From Bacillus pumilus (GTDB taxonomy: Bacteria > Bacillota > Bacilli > Bacillales > Bacillaceae): a DNA stretch of 64,000 nt. How positions within the stretch are numbered: the stretch's first letter is position 1; each line of letters starts with the position of its first letter. The notes beneath the pieces were generated by a model. The model saw only the letters and a program-made list of their open reading frames with translations. It made no database searches and was not told the origin of the DNA. This document shows positions 48,698 through 57,321 of the stretch, piece by piece. The position numbers were made by a program, and so were the translations under genes. The stretch spans positions 3,532,272 to 3,596,271 of the forward strand of contig NZ_CP047089.1 in the NCBI RefSeq assembly GCF_009937765.1, written 5' to 3'.

Positions 48698-50155
48698 TTA
48701 TTTCGTTAGCTGGTCCGGCTCTGATTGAGGCTTTTCTTCAGCTGATTTCATGCGGCTTTCTAAAGGTCGGTGATACAGTTCCTCAGGCCATTCCTCTAAC
48801 GTTTTTCCGAGAATTCTTCCTGCTAGATCGCGCAAATCGTTAGGTGACACTGCCCCCGCTTGAATAAATGGCGTCAGTACCTTGGCAATCTCTAATGGGT
48901 CTCTAAAATCAGGACCATTTAATAGAAAACGGACATGCCACATATCAAGATCCGGTAGGAAAAGCGTATTGAGTTTTCCTGTGATGAGATGTCGTTCCGG
49001 CTGAAATACTTGCTCTTCTGTTGTTTTACGCGCGGTATCTGCTGTCGCTTTGTTATAGTCTTGAGACTCACCTGTGTAAATTGGCGGAAGGCGAAACGCC
49101 GAGCGGATTTTGTTTCTTGTTTTTTCATCGTATTCTAAAAAGAGCGCATCTTCTTGCAGGATCTCGGCTAGAGATTTGAAGTTTACTTTGACATTTGAGA
49201 CATCTTCTTCTCCCGTCAACCCTTTTTCTGTCGGGAGACCTTCAACTTCAAGCAATAGAAATTTATGTGCATGATCAGATCCTTCAATATCGTCCATATA
49301 ATCTTGAAGCTGCTGATAAGAGGATTCTGACAGCATCCCATTTTCGACAATGATGGCACCTGGTACATGCCGCCCTTGTTTAAAATAAAGATAGTTCAAT
49401 TCCTCTGCCTTGCGTGCTCCGTACATATTGACGATGTTGCCAATCCAGCGGGGGATCCCATACGTACCGCTGCCAATTTTAAAATGAATCACTTCTGTTG
49501 CACGAAGCAGCTCTGGTGTGGTGTCATCGTATTTGCCTGTTTCACAGTTCAAAATGCGCGGATCACCATACTCCTTAAAGAAGACTTTCTTTTCGTTGAT
49601 CACCTGCACATATTTGCGGAATCGTTTCTTTCGATTCATTGTCTTCAATTCGCCATTTTCTGTGAAACTGAATTCAACATCGACTGGCTCACTAAGCTTG
49701 CAAATGCGGATATGGAGCGCATCTAAATACTCGATTCCTGCTGGCTTTCCTTGTCCATCTCTCAGCACCTCTAAAAAACCATTTCCCGTTTTCTCTCGGT
49801 CTTCGAGGACATAGCCAAGAATCACATCAGCGGACTCATCATAGTTCATGTATTTCGTAAACTCTTCAAGTCTTGTCCATTCCTTTTCTGCGGCTTTCTT
49901 TTTTGCCGGTTTTACACCTTCTGCATTAAAGTCAAAGGCGTATTCCACTCCAAATCCAAAGCCTAAAATATTCGTTTTGTACGCATCAATACATTGCTGA
50001 AGAATAGTTGAATATTCTGCCATGCTTTTTAATTCATTGATGTTGTAAGGCGGGGGAACAATATCATCTTTTTCATAGGAAAATTCATCTGCATACATTT
50101 GTTTTGTATGATCAGACATGTTTGCCTTCATAATCGTTGCTTTCAATTGTTTCAT
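48698..50155 (-). CDS. xkdE: Portal protein XkdE
   Basis: A 485-residue portal of the PBSX type. Typical segments are [20 protein letters not shown] (about 49-68), [20 protein letters not shown] (about 118-137) and [20 protein letters not shown] (about 350-369). It forms the DNA entry ring of the capsid. It overlaps XtmB by 4 bases (ATGA). Confidence 0.94.
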   Translation of the reverse strand: MKQLKATIMKANMSDHTKQMYADEFSYEKDDIVPPPYNINELKSMAEYSTILQQCIDAYKTNILGFGFGVEYAFDFNAEGVKPAKKKAAEKEWTRLEEFTKYMNYDESADVILGYVLEDREKTGNGFLEVLRDGQGKPAGIEYLDALHIRICKLSEPVDVEFSFTENGELKTMNRKKRFRKYVQVINEKKVFFKEYGDPRILNCETGKYDDTTPELLRATEVIHFKIGSGTYGIPRWIGNIVNMYGARKAEELNYLYFKQGRHVPGAIIVENGMLSESSYQQLQDYMDDIEGSDHAHKFLLLEVEGLPTEKGLTGEEDVSNVKVNFKSLAEILQEDALFLEYDEKTRNKIRSAFRLPPIYTGESQDYNKATADTARKTTEEQVFQPERHLITGKLNTLFLPDLDMWHVRFLLNGPDFRDPLEIAKVLTPFIQAGAVSPNDLRDLAGRILGKTLEEWPEELYHRPLESRMKSAEEKPQSEPDQLTK

Positions 50156-51465
50156 TGTATGGACCTCCTCTCTCTGTTTGGACGGACACGCTCTGAGGCA
50201 GTCTGTTTCAAATCCGTCACTTCATAATCATCCAGCGCATACCAGATGGCTGATAATGTATGCGGATCGATTTGAAATGCATCTTCCTCTAAACGTCCAT
50301 CCTTATCTGCCTTATAGGTCAGTGATTGAAGTTCATAGATTGTGTGCGGACAAGCATCAGAGCAAATGATTTTCTTAAACCGTTTGATCTTTTTCGTATA
50401 TTGCAAACGCGAACCTTGGAACTTATGTGCTGCCACCATTTGAAATCCAAGCTGCCGGAAATAGTGAATGGTTTTAGGTTCGGCTGCATCGGCTTTGATG
50501 AGTTCCTTTGATTCAATGAACTCTTTTAAGTCAACGGCTGTTTCATCATCTGTTTTCCCGCGGTCGTAATATTCCCAGTAAATATATAAGTACTTTTTTT
50601 CATGATCGACAGCTAATCGAATGAGCGCATTGTATGATTCAACAAATCCAAAATCCATGCCTGCTCGTTTTAGCGGACGATCCATCTGTTGAATGGCTTC
50701 TAATACATCAGCATGATTTCGTACCTCGAATTGAGGAAAAACCTTTGTTCCATTGATGCCGAAATAGCCCTTCCTGGCAATTCGATAAAGGTCTGGGTCG
50801 TATTCTTTCAGCTCATCCAGCTGCTTCACATAGCTTTTAGGGAGAAATAGGTTATCTTCCGCTGTGGAGTGATGATAGTACGTATCTTTGATCACAACGG
50901 TGCGTTTTTTGTATAAGGTTTCGTCATCTAGGACAAATCGCTTTAGCTGTTCATCTCGAAAGAAATGTCTGTACGTCCAATTATCTTGACCAACAGGATT
51001 GGTTGATAACATCATATAAAGCGGTAAGAACGGATGCCTCAGCCTTCCCAGCAGCTCTTTAAAGCCTTCATAAGAAACCTCTGAACACTCCTCAATCCAA
51101 ATGATCGAGATGTTGTTGATTGATTTTAATTTCTCAGGCTTGTCCAGTCCTTTGAATAAGATGCTGCTGCCATTTCGAAACGTCAAGGCAAGCGGCGAAC
51201 TGCGGCACTTCACCACATGATCGATGCCAAGATCGCTGACGATCTCTTGTAAGAGAGAAAAGGTTGATTCGCGGTGCGTATCATATACTTCTCGAATGAC
51301 AAGTGCTGTCCGCTTTTCTTCCAGTAACTTTAAAATAAGTTTTAACGCAATGTGATAGCTTTTCGAGGAGCCGTAGCCGCCTACTAAAAATTGAAACTTC
51401 TGATTCCAATCGAATAGAAAGTGTTCAAAGTGAGGATTGACTTCTTTTTCAATCAACTTCGTCAT
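50152..51465 (-). CDS. xtmB: Terminase large subunit XtmB
   Basis: A 437-residue packaging ATPase and nuclease. The Walker A-like loop is [13 protein letters not shown] (about 28-40), Walker B is [12 protein letters not shown] (about 115-126), and the nuclease-domain Asp pattern is [14 protein letters not shown] (about 263-276). In PBSX packaging takes random chromosome pieces of about 13 kb. It overlaps XtmA and XkdE by 4 bases each. Confidence 0.95.
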   Translation of the reverse strand: MTKLIEKEVNPHFEHFLFDWNQKFQFLVGGYGSSKSYHIALKLILKLLEEKRTALVIREVYDTHRESTFSLLQEIVSDLGIDHVVKCRSSPLALTFRNGSSILFKGLDKPEKLKSINNISIIWIEECSEVSYEGFKELLGRLRHPFLPLYMMLSTNPVGQDNWTYRHFFRDEQLKRFVLDDETLYKKRTVVIKDTYYHHSTAEDNLFLPKSYVKQLDELKEYDPDLYRIARKGYFGINGTKVFPQFEVRNHADVLEAIQQMDRPLKRAGMDFGFVESYNALIRLAVDHEKKYLYIYWEYYDRGKTDDETAVDLKEFIESKELIKADAAEPKTIHYFRQLGFQMVAAHKFQGSRLQYTKKIKRFKKIICSDACPHTIYELQSLTYKADKDGRLEEDAFQIDPHTLSAIWYALDDYEVTDLKQTASERVRPNRERRSIQ

Positions 51466-52106
51466 GAGTGATCCTCTTTTCGCTTGATCATGATGTGAAG
51501 ATCTTCCTCTTTTTCTTCGCGCACTGCTTTTTTTGTTTTTTCGATGGTCAGTTCAATTTGCTTTAGCCTTAATCTTCGTTCATCCTTCGCATGTGCGAGC
51601 TCTTCAAACTGTTTAATGAGTCGCCTGAGCTCTCCCATCGCACGGGATTGGGCATTTAAAAAGGTAGCATGCCGATCCCATGAAAATTGAAACGAATATT
51701 CTTCTGTGCTCATTTCTTGCTCTGGTTGAATGCCTTCTACTGTTTCTTCTAATGAAGGAGGCATGTATGCCGCCTTTTTCAGCTCTTTGATCATGTCATC
51801 TTGATCGGACACATACATAATGCGCTGCGCCCGAATAATGGCAGCATATTGAATTTGAATTTGATCCCAGATTAAATCAAGCGATGTACGCCCGCCCATT
51901 TTCTCCATGATTTCAATCGTTTCATCTGAAAAAAACTGATTGAAGATCGAGTGTGCCTGCTTTGATGAACCTTTTTGCCTTTGCCATCCGTATCGTCTTT
52001 TCCATGATTTCACGGTATGGATTGAGACATTGTAATGATCAGCAATTTGCTGGTACGTCATCCCTTTCATATAATCTTGCTTGGCTCCTATCCGTTTATC
52101 TTTCAT
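51462..52106 (-). CDS. xtmA: Terminase small subunit XtmA
   Basis: A 214-residue protein. The N-terminal helix-turn-helix ([20 protein letters not shown], about 16-35) recognises DNA for packaging. A long charged helical C-terminus ([20 protein letters not shown]) follows. It is first in the late operon, following the Xpf gene after about 150 bases that probably hold the Xpf-dependent late promoter. Confidence 0.9.
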   Translation of the reverse strand: MKDKRIGAKQDYMKGMTYQQIADHYNVSIHTVKSWKRRYGWQRQKGSSKQAHSIFNQFFSDETIEIMEKMGGRTSLDLIWDQIQIQYAAIIRAQRIMYVSDQDDMIKELKKAAYMPPSLEETVEGIQPEQEMSTEEYSFQFSWDRHATFLNAQSRAMGELRRLIKQFEELAHAKDERRLRLKQIELTIEKTKKAVREEKEEDLHIMIKRKEDHS

Positions 52107-52245
52107 TTACATTCACCTGCCGCCTCCTTTTAATTCGAACGATTTCCTGTGAAGAAATCATTTGTGTAGGGCTAGCAAACATCCGTTTGGTCTTTCTAAC
52201 TATAGGTGGCAACTGTAAGACAAGTGCTGATGCATTTATTTTGTA

Positions 52246-52285
52246 AAAGAAAAAACGCCTATTCAGCTGCTTCGAATAGGCGTTC
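52246..52285 (-). terminator. Terminator after xpf
   Basis: On the minus strand GAACGCCTATTC and GAATAGGCGTT form a perfect stem followed by TTTTTC. It overlaps the end of xpf and separates early from late genes. Confidence 0.85.
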
Positions 52286-52777
52286 TTGTACTTTTTTGGA
52301 CATCTTGGTCCGAGCTCTCTCCATATGTTTTTGGACAGTTCCTTTTTTCACATCCAGCATGACCGCTATCTCGCTAAACGATAATCCTTGTGTTGTATGC
52401 ATGAAGAATACGTCCTTTTCTCGATCCGTTAAAACAGACAGGGCTTCGTCAATTCGTTTCTTGTCTCGTTCACTGAATTCTCTTTCATTTTCTTGGATAA
52501 TTGTATATTCATGTGATAAAGCCTCTAACACTTCTGGATTCGCCAGGATGGTACGCTGATAGACTGAACGTCTGTCTAATCCTCTTCGTGCACCTGGCTG
52601 CCTCCCAATTTGAAGCCATTCTACGACGTATTCAAGATCGCTGACCATACTAGCGATAATTTTTTTATCATGCTTCTCTTGATCTGACAGCTGTTTGTCT
52701 TCTTTTTCTCTAAATGGTTCATATCTTTTTCTCGCATCCTTTAATGCACGTTTGTATTCGATAAGTAAATCTTGCAT
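52259..52777 (-). CDS. xpf: Sigma-factor-like late activator Xpf
   Basis: A 172-residue protein. The C-terminal sigma-70 region 4 (about 110-165) includes LTDREKDVFFMHTTQGLSFS and an H-T-H with DVKKGTVQKHMERARTKM. Region 2 is not evident. In PBSX Xpf is the positive control factor for late genes. Its location just upstream of the terminase-to-lysis operon fits. Confidence 0.92.
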   Translation of the reverse strand: MQDLLIEYKRALKDARKRYEPFREKEDKQLSDQEKHDKKIIASMVSDLEYVVEWLQIGRQPGARRGLDRRSVYQRTILANPEVLEALSHEYTIIQENEREFSERDKKRIDEALSVLTDREKDVFFMHTTQGLSFSEIAVMLDVKKGTVQKHMERARTKMSKKVQERLFEAAE

Positions 52778-52804
52778 GTTGGCTCTCTCCCTTTTTTAAG
52801 AAAA

Positions 52805-52858
52805 TAAAAAACGGACACCAATCAATCCCTTTTCATAGGGTCTTGATCAGTGTCCGCA
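52805..52858 (-). terminator. Terminator between xtrA and xpf
   Basis: On the minus strand CGGACAC and GTGTCCG with inner pairing (CCCT/AGGG) form a long hairpin followed by TTTTTTATTTT. Confidence 0.8.
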
Positions 52859-52902
52859 GGCTTTCCGTCTTGGACGTATGATGTTGTGATCTGTTCAATG
52901 AT

Positions 52903-53109
52903 CTAGCTGATTTTAAAACCAATCTCGTGATCTACTCTTGCAAAATGACCTTTTGCCGTTTGTATAATGGTTTTTCCATGTTCAGGCACATCTATCTGAT
53001 AAGCCGTTCCTACATTCCCATCTAACACGATGACTTGAATTTTTCCTGTTTCCATCTCGCCGACAAACGTCTGGTTTTCTTGAATGAATAATTGTTTTGG
53101 CTCGTTCAT
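52903..53109 (-). CDS. xtrA: XtrA/YqaO-like small phage protein
   Basis: A 68-residue protein (QVIVLDGNVGTAYQIDVPEH in the middle) that resembles XtrA of PBSX and YqaO of skin. No biochemical function is known. It follows the RusA-like gene by 12 bases and ends the early operon before a terminator. Confidence 0.82.
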   Translation of the reverse strand: MNEPKQLFIQENQTFVGEMETGKIQVIVLDGNVGTAYQIDVPEHGKTIIQTAKGHFARVDHEIGFKIS

Positions 53110-53121
53110 ATGCTTGTCTCC

Positions 53122-53508
53122 TTAATTGGTGAGGGTCTTCGTTCCATCACCTATCGTATTTAAAATGATTTCAATTCTTGGACGCATACTATAAAACTGG
53201 GAAACTCTTAAATCGACAATTTGTAGATGGGCCCTATCTGCAATAGCATGAAGTGCTTGTTGAATATGATGTAGTCGTGGCTGAAAGATGCTGACGTTCA
53301 CTGGGCGTATCAAACCTTTTTCTGCGTATGTACGCTTGATTTGACAGTCAGCTATGTCAAGCGGCATGTCGTCAAATAAACGAATCTCGAGTGATAGTGC
53401 GTCTTTTATTTTATGTGGGCATTGTGCTTTTGCTGCTGCCCGTATTCTTTTTATCAATCTATCTTTTGTTAACAATACCTCTGTCTCAATGATGAAATGG
53501 ATGACCAT
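53122..53508 (-). CDS. RusA-like (Holliday-junction resolvase fold) protein with altered active site
   Basis: About 128 residues. The C-terminal part IVDLRVSQFYSMRPRIEIIL has the layout of the last strands of RusA resolvases, and gene order matches yqaN of skin. The usual PDxDN catalytic segment is replaced by QPRLHHIQQALHAIADRA, so two of the Asp ligands appear lost. It may be an inactive or diverged DNA-binding relative. The start at 53508 is supported by GGGAG 8 bases upstream. Confidence 0.6.
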   Translation of the reverse strand: MVIHFIIETEVLLTKDRLIKRIRAAAKAQCPHKIKDALSLEIRLFDDMPLDIADCQIKRTYAEKGLIRPVNVSIFQPRLHHIQQALHAIADRAHLQIVDLRVSQFYSMRPRIEIILNTIGDGTKTLTN

Positions 53509-53509
53509 A

Positions 53510-53614
53510 TTATGATCTCCCGTCATCCTTTTCCCACTGACGGATATCTTGTTCGTTTTTATTCGCTTTGAGCAAGCATTTGAGGATTGTCATGATTTTC
53601 TTCCATCGTTTCAT
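53510..53614 (-). CDS. Very small phage ORF (34 codons)
   Basis: This basic peptide (MKRWKKIMTILKCLLKANKN plus a charged tail) has AAGGAGGAA 10 bases before its ATG and its TAA one base before the next start codon. That is the packing expected of a translated gene in this compact operon. It overlaps the end of the preceding gene in another frame. Its function is unknown. Confidence 0.45.
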   Translation of the reverse strand: MKRWKKIMTILKCLLKANKNEQDIRQWEKDDGRS

Positions 53615-53801
53615 GTCGTCTTGATTCCTCCTTTGTTACTTCAGCGACCTTTTCCGCCAATAGGGTCATGTATGTTAGCTTGTCTTCTGCTGTGGAAAAA
53701 ACAAACACCGGTTTCTGATGATGAAAGGTGATCCAGCCGCCAGCTTGGACTAAACAAAGCTGCGCTTCCTTTCTGGCATCAAACGTCATCTGATGTTTCA
53801 T
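53559..53801 (-). CDS. Small phage protein of unknown function
   Basis: An 80-residue protein starting MKHQMTFDARKEAQLCLVQA and containing WITFHHQKPVFVFSTAEDK, followed by an acidic helical tail. The start is the ATG at 53801 inside the preceding small gene, whose last codons it overlaps. I recognise no family. Confidence 0.65.
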   Translation of the reverse strand: MKHQMTFDARKEAQLCLVQAGGWITFHHQKPVFVFSTAEDKLTYMTLLAEKVAEVTKEESRRHETMEENHDNPQMLAQSE

Positions 53802-53931
53802 CTTCTTCAAATCCCTCCAGGCTCTCCTCAATCTCTGTTTGATATCCGTAACGTGTCATGTCATATGACCAGTAGCTTTTTGGATATCCAAAGTCATTCA
53901 TCTGCGCTACCATTGGATGATCGATGTTCAT
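53779..53931 (-). CDS. Small phage protein (50 residues) coupled to the XRE gene
   Basis: It encodes MNIDHPMVAQMNDFGYPKSY, then WSYDMTRYGYQTEIEESLEG and an acidic end. Its ATG overlaps the stop of the upstream XRE gene (ATGA), so translation is coupled, and GGAGAG lies before the ATG. The pattern recalls YqaI-type small early proteins of skin. Its function is unknown. Confidence 0.7.
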   Translation of the reverse strand: MNIDHPMVAQMNDFGYPKSYWSYDMTRYGYQTEIEESLEGFEEDETSDDV

Positions 53932-54191
53932 TTTGTTTGTCTCTCCTTTTCAAAGAAGTGCTCTTCTTTTAAAGAATTACTCATTTCGTGTAACTTTTGA
54001 TCAAAAAAAAGCTCTTGAACACCTCTATTCAGCAGATCTGCAATATGCTTTGCTATTTCTAAGCTGGGCTTCGTTCTGCCCATTTCTATATTTGCATAGC
54101 CACTTGTGTACTTATACCCTAACTTTTTCGCCATATAGGTTTGTGTTTTTCCTTGTAAAATGCGTTCTTCTCGTAAATTTTCAAGTTTCAT
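53928..54191 (-). CDS. XRE-family regulator, first gene of the leftward early operon
   Basis: An 87-residue protein with a helix-turn-helix (KTQTYMAKKLGYKYTSGYAN, about 15-34) and the family end LNRGVQELFF. It is divergent from the main repressor, Cro-like or YqaF-like in position. It probably regulates early transcription together with Xre through the repeats between the two genes. Confidence 0.85.
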   Translation of the reverse strand: MKLENLREERILQGKTQTYMAKKLGYKYTSGYANIEMGRTKPSLEIAKHIADLLNRGVQELFFDQKLHEMSNSLKEEHFFEKERQTK

Positions 54192-54340
54192 CTTTCCACC
54201 TCTTACTCAATATGTGTAAGTTATATTCATTATGATAATATACACGAAACGAGTAAGTCAATCAATTTTTATTCTTTTTGTGTAATTATTTATCTTTTCC
54301 GTGTAATTCATGATAAAATTTACTCATAACATGAAAAAAG
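54192..54340. promoter_or_regulatory. Divergent control region of the phage element with repeated XRE boxes
   Basis: 149 bases between the two divergent XRE genes. A near-palindrome, CTTACTCAATATGTGTAAG, is at 54202-54220. A second, TACACG-AAA-CGAGTA, is at 54241-54255. Further half-sites of the form GTGTAAT or TTACTCA lie near 54280-54330. These are probable binding sites for one or both regulators. The promoters are AT-rich and not clearly resolved. Confidence 0.7.
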
Positions 54341-54727
54341 GTGTTTCCAATGGATAATTTGACTGGAAAGATTTTAACTGAATTAAGAGAGAAGCATGGA
54401 TGGAGCAAGTCAACGGTTGCTAAAAAACTCGGCTTAAAGGCAATGTCCACTTATGCAAATTGGGAATATGGCTTGAGAAAGCCCGATGGTGAAATGATTG
54501 TGAAAATCGCCGAGTTATACGGGGTCTCAACGGACTATCTTCTCACAGGTAAGGACAAAGGCGGAACTGATGTCGATCTTGCAGACGATCCTGATTTGCA
54601 AATTGCGTTTAAGGCTGCCTCCGATTTTTCCGAAGAAGCACGAAGACAAACCATCGATTTTATTCACTACATTAAAGAAAAAGAGAAACAAAAAGGTCGT
54701 CAGCCAAAACAGCGAGACGACGATTGA
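54341..54727 (+). CDS. xre: Phage repressor Xre
   Basis: A 128-residue (125 if started at the second ATG, 54350) repressor. The helix-turn-helix (WSKSTVAKKLGLKAMSTYAN, about 21-40) and EYGLRKPDGEMIVKIAELYG are followed by a helical C-terminus that includes FSEEARRQTIDFIHYIKEKE. It is expected to keep the element silent, as Xre does for PBSX. In PBSX the neighbouring xkdA encodes an ImmA-type protein that inactivates Xre; no such gene is present here. Confidence 0.9.
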   Translation: MFPMDNLTGKILTELREKHGWSKSTVAKKLGLKAMSTYANWEYGLRKPDGEMIVKIAELYGVSTDYLLTGKDKGGTDVDLADDPDLQIAFKAASDFSEEARRQTIDFIHYIKEKEKQKGRQPKQRDDD

Positions 54728-54751
54728 TATCTCTCTTCATAAAGCTTGACA

Positions 54752-54780
54752 TTGCTGGGATGCACCCAGCTTTTTTTATG
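54752..54780 (+). terminator. Terminator after xre
   Basis: GCTGGG and CCCAGC with an ATGCA loop, followed by seven T's, 25 bases after the stop. Confidence 0.9.
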
Positions 54781-54865
54781 CCTCTTTTTCCCCTAAAAAA
54801 GAGAAGACTCATGAATAATATGTGACAATTTTCACCATAAATACTCTTTTTTTCACATATTTTAA

Positions 54866-54894
54866 TTGACATATAATACTATTATTATTAATAT
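54866..54894 (+). promoter_or_regulatory. Sigma-A promoter of the small secreted protein gene
   Basis: -35 TTGACA and -10 TAATAT with a 17-base spacer in very AT-rich DNA. Confidence 0.7.
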
Positions 54895-54924
54895 ATGTAT
54901 ATACTAAAAAAAGGAGTGTTACCG

Positions 54925-55275
54925 ATGAAAAAATTAATGAAAGCTTGTACATTGTCTTTAGCTGCTTTAGGTGCTCTTACGTTCTTCCAAACTGAAGGTG
55001 CTCATGCAGCTGCACAGCCAAAAGAACCAGTCATAGCAAAAGCTCCTATTATGAATAAAGTGATTAGAGTGAACCGCACGCTTACTGTAGGTTCCTCAAT
55101 CGCCGTCTCTCTTCCAGCAAGCCAAATTTCTGTGTCGGGCGCAACATATGCCATTCAATTAGATCAAACAGCTCCGAACTTCACTTGGATTCGTGCCGTA
55201 CAACGCGGATCTGTCACAGTTTCTTACTATAATTCACTAGGCGAGCTTGTGATTAACTATATTACTGTTCGATAA
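54925..55275 (+). CDS. Small secreted protein of unknown function
   Basis: A 116-residue protein with a classic signal peptide (MKKLMKACTLSLAALGALTF, cleavage after about AHA at residue 27) and a mature part of about 88 residues rich in beta-type sequence. It ends NYITVR, like a bacterial Ig-type strand. The start is supported by AAAGGAG 8 bases upstream, and a good promoter precedes it. I recognise no family. It lies just outside the phage repressor, so it may be a lysogenic-conversion-type or host gene. Confidence 0.7.
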   Translation: MKKLMKACTLSLAALGALTFFQTEGAHAAAQPKEPVIAKAPIMNKVIRVNRTLTVGSSIAVSLPASQISVSGATYAIQLDQTAPNFTWIRAVQRGSVTVSYYNSLGELVINYITVR

Positions 55276-55289
55276 GCTACATGACTTTA

Positions 55290-55322
55290 CATATAAAAAG
55301 GCGATGACTTCATGATCATCGC
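55290..55322 (+). terminator. Terminator after the small secreted protein gene
   Basis: AAAAAGGCGATGA and TCATCGCCTTTTT form a perfect stem with a short loop. Its 3' half is part of the following tandem repeat. Confidence 0.85.
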
Positions 55323-55445
55323 CTTTTTGTATGTCTACGTGTATTGTTAGACTTCATGATCATCGCCTTTTTGTATGTCTACGTGTATTGTTAGACTTCA
55401 TGATCATCGCCTTTTTGTATGTCTACGTGTATTGTTAGACTTCAT
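55307..55445. repeat. 44-bp tandem repeat, three copies plus a partial fourth
   Basis: Three identical 44-base units (55307-55350, 55351-55394, 55395-55438), starting ACTTCATGATCATCGCC, then seven matching bases of a fourth. The unit contains the right arm of the preceding terminator, so only the first copy can form the full hairpin. This is a fresh duplication between the secreted protein gene and bioB. Confidence 0.9.
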
Positions 55446-55473
55446 TTATCCAATGCTTGCCAACGACCACCCT

Positions 55474-55508
55474 TTATGTTAACTTTTAATAAAAATAAGT
55501 TAACATAA
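55474..55508 (+). promoter_or_regulatory. BirA (biotin repressor) operator upstream of bioB
   Basis: A perfect 12-bp inverted repeat, TTATGTTAACTT ... AAGTTAACATAA, has GTTAAC cores separated by 15 bases. This is the spacing and core known for BirA boxes in Bacillus. It ends 12 bases before the bioB start. Confidence 0.9.
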
Positions 55509-55520
55509 TGAGAGGAGCTT

Positions 55521-56519
55521 ATGATGGGGAAACCAATCACTTTGTCTTGGGAAGCGATAACAGAGAAAGCGCTGAAAAATGAACGAATCACGCTGCAAGA
55601 AGGGCTAGATATTCTTGAAGCGGACGATAGAGAATTATTATCGATCATGCATGCAGCCTATCAAGTACGATTTCATTTTTTTCAAAATAAGGTGAAATTA
55701 AATATGATTTTTAACGCAAAAAGTGGTTATTGTCCTGAAAACTGCGGTTATTGTTCACAGTCGATCATTTCAAACGCACCGGTTGAACGATATACAATGC
55801 TTGATCAAAAAACGATTGTGGCTGGCGCGCGTGAGGCGCTGAAGAGAAAAGCGGGGACTTATTGTATTGTTGCGAGCGGGAGAGCACCTTCTCATAGAGA
55901 ATTAGATGAGGTGACGGCAGCAGTAAAAGAGATCACGGAGACCATGCCATTGAAGGTGTGTGCATGTCTTGGGTTATTAAATGAAGACAAAGCGAAGCGG
56001 CTGAAGGAAGCAGGGGTTCATCGGTACAATCACAATATCAATACACATCAAGATCATCATCCTCACATTACGACAACTCATACATATCATGACCGCTTGT
56101 CGACCCTTAAGAAGGTCAAGCAGTCTGGCATGTCACCCTGCTCAGGGGTTATTATTGGAATGGGTGAAACCAACCAGCAAATTGTTGAAATGGCTTTTGC
56201 GCTCAGAGCCATTGATGCGGATTCCATTCCAGTCAACTTTCTTCATGCAATTGAAGGAACACCACTTGAGCATCAAGAACGAACACATCCAATCAAAGCA
56301 TTGAAAGTGTTGGCACTCATGAGGTTTGTTAATCCAACCAAGGAAATTCGAGTATCTGGAGGCAGAGAGTTCAATTTACGGACGCTTCAGCCGCTTGCCC
56401 TTTATGCCGCAAATTCCATTTTCGTAGGTGATTATTTAACAACAAAAGGTCAGCAGGTTCAAACGGATCATCACATCATTGAAGATTTAGGTTTTGACAT
56501 AGAAGAATGTGCATTATAA
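55521..56519 (+). CDS. bioB: Biotin synthase
   Basis: A 332-residue radical SAM enzyme that inserts sulfur into dethiobiotin. The [4Fe-4S] motif CPENCGYC (about 70-77) has the C-x3-C-x2-C pattern. Other family segments are RYNHNINTHQDHHP (about 167-180), CSGVIIGMGET (about 208-218) and VSGGREFNLR (about 277-286). AGAGGAG lies before the ATG pair. It stands alone here, away from any bioWAFD genes, but has its own BirA operator, so it is biotin-controlled by itself. Confidence 0.95.
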   Translation: MMGKPITLSWEAITEKALKNERITLQEGLDILEADDRELLSIMHAAYQVRFHFFQNKVKLNMIFNAKSGYCPENCGYCSQSIISNAPVERYTMLDQKTIVAGAREALKRKAGTYCIVASGRAPSHRELDEVTAAVKEITETMPLKVCACLGLLNEDKAKRLKEAGVHRYNHNINTHQDHHPHITTTHTYHDRLSTLKKVKQSGMSPCSGVIIGMGETNQQIVEMAFALRAIDADSIPVNFLHAIEGTPLEHQERTHPIKALKVLALMRFVNPTKEIRVSGGREFNLRTLQPLALYAANSIFVGDYLTTKGQQVQTDHHIIEDLGFDIEECAL

Positions 56520-56556
56520 AAAAGTCTGCCGGTGAATCGGCAGACTTTTTGACAAG
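56518..56556. terminator. Bidirectional terminator between bioB and the secreted YolA-like gene
   Basis: AAAAAAGTCTGCCG and CGGCAGACTTTTT with a GTGAAT loop lie between convergent genes. Confidence 0.92.
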
Positions 56557-56560
56557 ACAA

Positions 56561-57034
56561 TTAGAATCTTTTATGGAAATCGACAGTGCCGCTTCCTTCC
56601 TCGCGGTCAAAGCTGCCAACAAATGTCCAGTTAATATAGCCGCCGTCACCATTATTGACGAACGTCCCATCTTCAAATACCCAAATACCAAACGTAATAC
56701 CATCATATTCAACACTATCATAGTAAACCACATTGTTCAGTCCACTAAAGTCATGATCTTGGCTTAAGTTTTGGACAACGACGTTATAGTTTTGACCTGC
56801 TTCATAGAAAGCGCTGTAAGCCGCATTTTTTACAAATCCATCACGATTTTGAGATGATTTTACTGCTTGTTCAATTTTATCGGCAATGGCTACTGGATCA
56901 ATCGAGACACTTCCATCGACACCTGTTGTCGTTGCAGCTTCAGCCGTTTGACCAAAAGTCGTAAGAGATAGAGGGGCAGCAACCATTGACGTAGCGATCA
57001 CAGAACTAACAAAAAATTTGCTTGTTTTTCTCAT
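56561..57034 (-). CDS. Secreted protein, YolA/YlaE-like
   Basis: A 157-residue protein with a signal peptide (MRKTSKFFVSSVIATSMVAA, cleavage near AEA at about residue 33). The mature part contains NVVVQNLSQDHDFSG, FGIWVFEDGTFVNNGDGGYI and NWTFVGSFDR. These recall the YolA and YlaE stress or secreted proteins of B. subtilis, from memory. GGAGGAG precedes the start. The function is unknown. It is monocistronic and convergent with bioB. Confidence 0.75.
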   Translation of the reverse strand: MRKTSKFFVSSVIATSMVAAPLSLTTFGQTAEAATTTGVDGSVSIDPVAIADKIEQAVKSSQNRDGFVKNAAYSAFYEAGQNYNVVVQNLSQDHDFSGLNNVVYYDSVEYDGITFGIWVFEDGTFVNNGDGGYINWTFVGSFDREEGSGTVDFHKRF

Positions 57035-57321
57035 TATTTCTAACTCCTCCTTTAATTGGTATGTTTATGTACTACCCCTTCTCCTGTCTCTTAAACACTA
57101 TTTTATGAAAAAAATTCTTTTTCTACCAATTAAGAGGGTAATTTTACTGTTTAAAAGAGTTGAAACAACAAAAAACTACTCTTTAATAAGAGTAGTCAGA
57201 CCGTAGACAAACCCTACCTTTACTTCAAGTAAAAGTGGGGTTTTCACATTTTTTTTGAAAAACATCATGTGTTTTACGCTGGACATGGTACTTTCCATGT
57301 CCAGTTTGCTAGTTTTTTAAG
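57035..57321. other. Gene-free spacer with two hairpin terminators, ending at the second 16S junction
   Basis: No convincing gene. It holds a hairpin at about 57203-57246 (AAACCCTACCTTTACTT / AAGTAAAAGTGGGGTTT, then TTTT) and another at 57281-57319 (CTGGACATGG / CCATGTCCAG, then TTTGCTAGTTTTTT). These would end transcripts arriving on the plus strand from a gene that is not present. The sequence changes to 16S rRNA at 57322. Confidence 0.6.

Noticed and set aside
55307..55438. Possible CRISPR array
   Set aside because: The three 44-base units are directly adjacent with no spacers; it is a tandem duplication.
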